NCBI GenBank assembly: GCA_024694785.1 | Contig: JAILJL010000144.1 | Location: 1 to 7,057, forward strand | Length of the DNA: 7,057 nt | Origin: Lachnospiraceae bacterium | GTDB lineage: Bacteria; Bacillota; Clostridia; Lachnospirales; Lachnospiraceae | Direction of reading: 5' to 3' | Shown: piece after piece, positions 5,314-7,057 of the stretch | Numbering within the stretch: the stretch's first letter is position 1 | Layout of the letters: each line of letters starts with the position of its first letter | Position numbers and translations under genes: made by a program | The notes under the pieces: generated by a model | Told to the model about the DNA's origin: nothing | Seen by the model: the letters and a program-made list of their open reading frames with translations, nothing else | Databases searched by the model: none

Positions 5314-7057
5314 GTGTCTGCTGCTGCAATAATTCTCTATACTTTGAGATTGTTGCAGCATCTTTTATTTTCGAAACTTCACAAGAAGCGGCTTTTAATA
5401 CATCAATATCGTTATATATGTCCGCTACCGCAAAGTCAAGCTCACCGCTTTGACGTATTCCGAATACGTCCCCCGGGCCCCTTAATTTAAGGTCCATATT
5501 GGCAATGTAGAACCCGTCATTGCTTTCGTTTAGTATTTTGAGACGTTTATTGATCTCTCCATTATTACTTTGCATAAAAATACAATATGACTGGCTTTCG
5601 CCCCTACCTATTCGCCCTCTTAACTGATGGAGCTGGGCAAGACCGAATCTCTCGGCATTTTCAATCATCATAACGGTTGCATTCGGAACATCGACTCCGA
5701 CTTCGACTACTGTTGTACTTATAAGGAGATCGATTTTTTTGTTTTTAAAGTTCTCCATTATCCTGGTTTTGTCCTTCGGACGCATTTTACCATTTAATAT
5801 GCCGACTTTTACTCTGTCTTTGTAATAATCCACCATTGCGCTATAGTAGCTTTCCGTATCGCATAGATTTAACCCTTCGGATTCTGATACAAGTGGACAT
5901 ATTATATATGCCTGATGCCCTTTTTTAATCTCTTCTTCTATGAATTCATAGCTTTTATTCCTGTAAGTCCTGTTAACAACACAATTCTTGATAGGAATTC
6001 GATTCGAAGGGAGCTCTTCTATCAAAGACACTTTAAGGTCTCCGTAAAGAATTATCGAAAGGGTTCTCGGTATAGGTGTCGCCGACATTACAAGCACATG
6101 GGGATTATTTCCTTTACGAAACATGGTTTCACGTTGCCTTACGCCAAATCTATGCTGTTCGTCGGTAATTACAAGGGCAAGATTAGGCAATAACACATCT
6201 TCTTCGAGTAAAGCGTGGGTTCCTATTACAAGAGCATTTAGGTCTTTTTCTATATTTTCCTTAATTTGGACTTTTTCCTTTGCACTGATGCTTCCGGTCA
6301 AAAGATATACGTTAAAATCAAGGTTTTGCGCTTTTATAAAAGCACAAAGCTTCTCGTAGTGCTGTATTGCAAGTACTTCGGTAGGTGCCATAAGAATTGA
6401 CTGATATCCGGAAAAAGCAGCATCCAACATCGAAAGGAATGCAACGATCGTTTTACCGGAGCCTACGTCTCCTTGTAATAATCTTTGCATCGGTATATCA
6501 TCGGTAAGATCGCTTAATATATCCGTTAATGCGCTCTGCTGACCCTTAGTCAGCGTAAAGCCGAGATTATTCGATATTTCCAGAACTTTCTCTTTATGTA
6601 TGAGTGAAATACCGTTATGTAATACGTTCTCCTTATTGATTTCGATTTTAAGGAGAAACAGAAAGAATTCCTCGAACACGATTCTGTTTCTTGCTTTGAT
6701 AAGTTCATCAAAATCAGCAGGAAAATGCATGCTTCTGACGGCTGTTTCCTTGTCTGTCAAATTATTATTGCTTATTACGGTGTCGGGCAGATAATCATCA
6801 AGAAGGCAGGCATAGTTTAAGGCTTCCTTTACATATTTGGTAAAAAAATTATTGCTGATGCCCTGTGTCAGATGATATACCGGCACGGGAGCTTTTCTGA
6901 TATTATCATATTCGTCAACGGCAAACATTCGCGGCTGAACCATGGAGCGATTACCGTTTTTCTTTGAAATTTTGCCGTAAAACACGAAGGTATCGCCGAC
7001 ATGTATCGTATTCTTAATATACGGCATATGGAAGAAAAGCACGTTGATATTGGCGGA
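5303..7057 (-). CDS. recG: ATP-dependent DNA helicase RecG, 5' end beyond window
   Basis: RecG is a superfamily 2 translocase that remodels stalled replication forks, Holliday junctions and R-loops. The visible 584 codons are open to base 7057; compared with the usual length of about 680 aa, roughly 100 N-terminal residues are missing. The fragment starts within the wedge OB-fold (about 1-45), followed by the linker to the helicase core. Motif I is GDVGSGKT (196-203), motif Ia MAPTEVLAIQ (223-232), motif II DEQHRFG (299-305), and motif III MSATPIPRTL (324-333). Helicase domain 2 contains STTVVEVGVDVPNA (447-460), ENAERFGLAQLHQ, and motif VI QLRGRIGR (478-485). The RecG-specific tail has LRGPGDVFGIRQSG (525-538). 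A GTG at 7042 is internal, not the true start. The 3' end overlaps rqcH by 11 bp, and its last codons contain the rqcH terminator. Confidence 0.97.
   Translation of the reverse strand, partial: SANINVLFFHMPYIKNTIHVGDTFVFYGKISKKNGNRSMVQPRMFAVDEYDNIRKAPVPVYHLTQGISNNFFTKYVKEALNYACLLDDYLPDTVISNNNLTDKETAVRSMHFPADFDELIKARNRIVFEEFFLFLLKIEINKENVLHNGISLIHKEKVLEISNNLGFTLTKGQQSALTDILSDLTDDIPMQRLLQGDVGSGKTIVAFLSMLDAAFSGYQSILMAPTEVLAIQHYEKLCAFIKAQNLDFNVYLLTGSISAKEKVQIKENIEKDLNALVIGTHALLEEDVLLPNLALVITDEQHRFGVRQRETMFRKGNNPHVLVMSATPIPRTLSIILYGDLKVSLIEELPSNRIPIKNCVVNRTYRNKSYEFIEEEIKKGHQAYIICPLVSESEGLNLCDTESYYSAMVDYYKDRVKVGILNGKMRPKDKTRIMENFKNKKIDLLISTTVVEVGVDVPNATVMMIENAERFGLAQLHQLRGRIGRGESQSYCIFMQSNNGEINKRLKILNESNDGFYIANMDLKLRGPGDVFGIRQSGELDFAVADIYNDIDVLKAASCEVSKIKDAATISKYRELLQQQTLNL
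5322..5371 (+). terminator. Intrinsic terminator of rqcH, embedded in recG
   Basis: TGCTGCAA (5322-5329) pairs perfectly with TTGCAGCA (5353-5360). The stem continues inward through TAA/TTG pairs and, after one bulged T, TCTC/GAGA, leaving a loop of about 8 nt. TCTTTTATTTT follows at 5361-5371. The hairpin begins 8 nt after the rqcH stop. On the opposite strand the same bases encode the recG C-terminus, and no comparable T-run follows, so it should act rightward only. Confidence 0.78.

Noticed and set aside
5915..6193. Rightward reading frame of 92 codons inside recG
   Set aside because: It is antisense to conserved helicase motifs, has no recognisable domain and no clear ribosome binding site.
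7040..7042. GTG as the recG start codon
   Set aside because: The frame is open upstream to the window edge, and the residues there (SANIN) continue the wedge-domain strand. RecG needs about 100 more N-terminal residues.

Overview
The window is AT-rich and densely coded, with short Shine-Dalgarno-led genes. It looks like the chromosome of a Gram-positive, low-GC Clostridia member, most likely Lachnospiraceae. This rests on the omega subunit starting MLHPSYVDLM, the GFSGSGKGT P-loop in Gmk, an RqcH/NFACT-type protein, and the yicC-gmk-rpoZ gene order. The family-level placement is inference from remembered relatives and was not searched. I see no mobile element, CRISPR array, rRNA, tRNA or defence island.

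Layout. On the minus strand, read right to left from about 3480, there is a compact series: yicC-family endoribonuclease (2536-3414), gmk guanylate kinase (1903-2526), rpoZ RNA polymerase omega (1647-1889), an intrinsic terminator-like hairpin (about 1603-1640), rimO ribosomal protein S12 methylthiotransferase (323-1582), and the 5' part of pgsA (1-336, cut by the window edge). Gaps between the first three genes are 9 and 13 nt, and rimO and pgsA overlap by 14 nt. A 162-bp divergent intergenic region (3415-3576) holds two good sigma-A-type promoters that interleave. The rightward one drives an RqcH/Rqc2-type NFACT protein (3577-5313). That gene runs tail to tail, with an 11-bp overlap, into a leftward recG helicase gene (5303-7057, 5' end outside the window). 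The apparent terminator of the NFACT gene lies inside the recG coding sequence.

Functional theme. These are housekeeping information-processing genes: RNA turnover (YicC), GMP phosphorylation (Gmk), transcription (RpoZ), ribosome modification (RimO), rescue of obstructed large ribosomal subunits (RqcH), fork and recombination repair (RecG) and phospholipid synthesis (PgsA). I did not find a convincing undescribed system. The points worth a second look concern organisation: the interleaved divergent promoters, the absence of a remA/DUF370 gene between yicC and gmk, a terminator at the junction of the gmk-rpoZ and rimO-pgsA modules, and a terminator embedded in the convergent recG gene.
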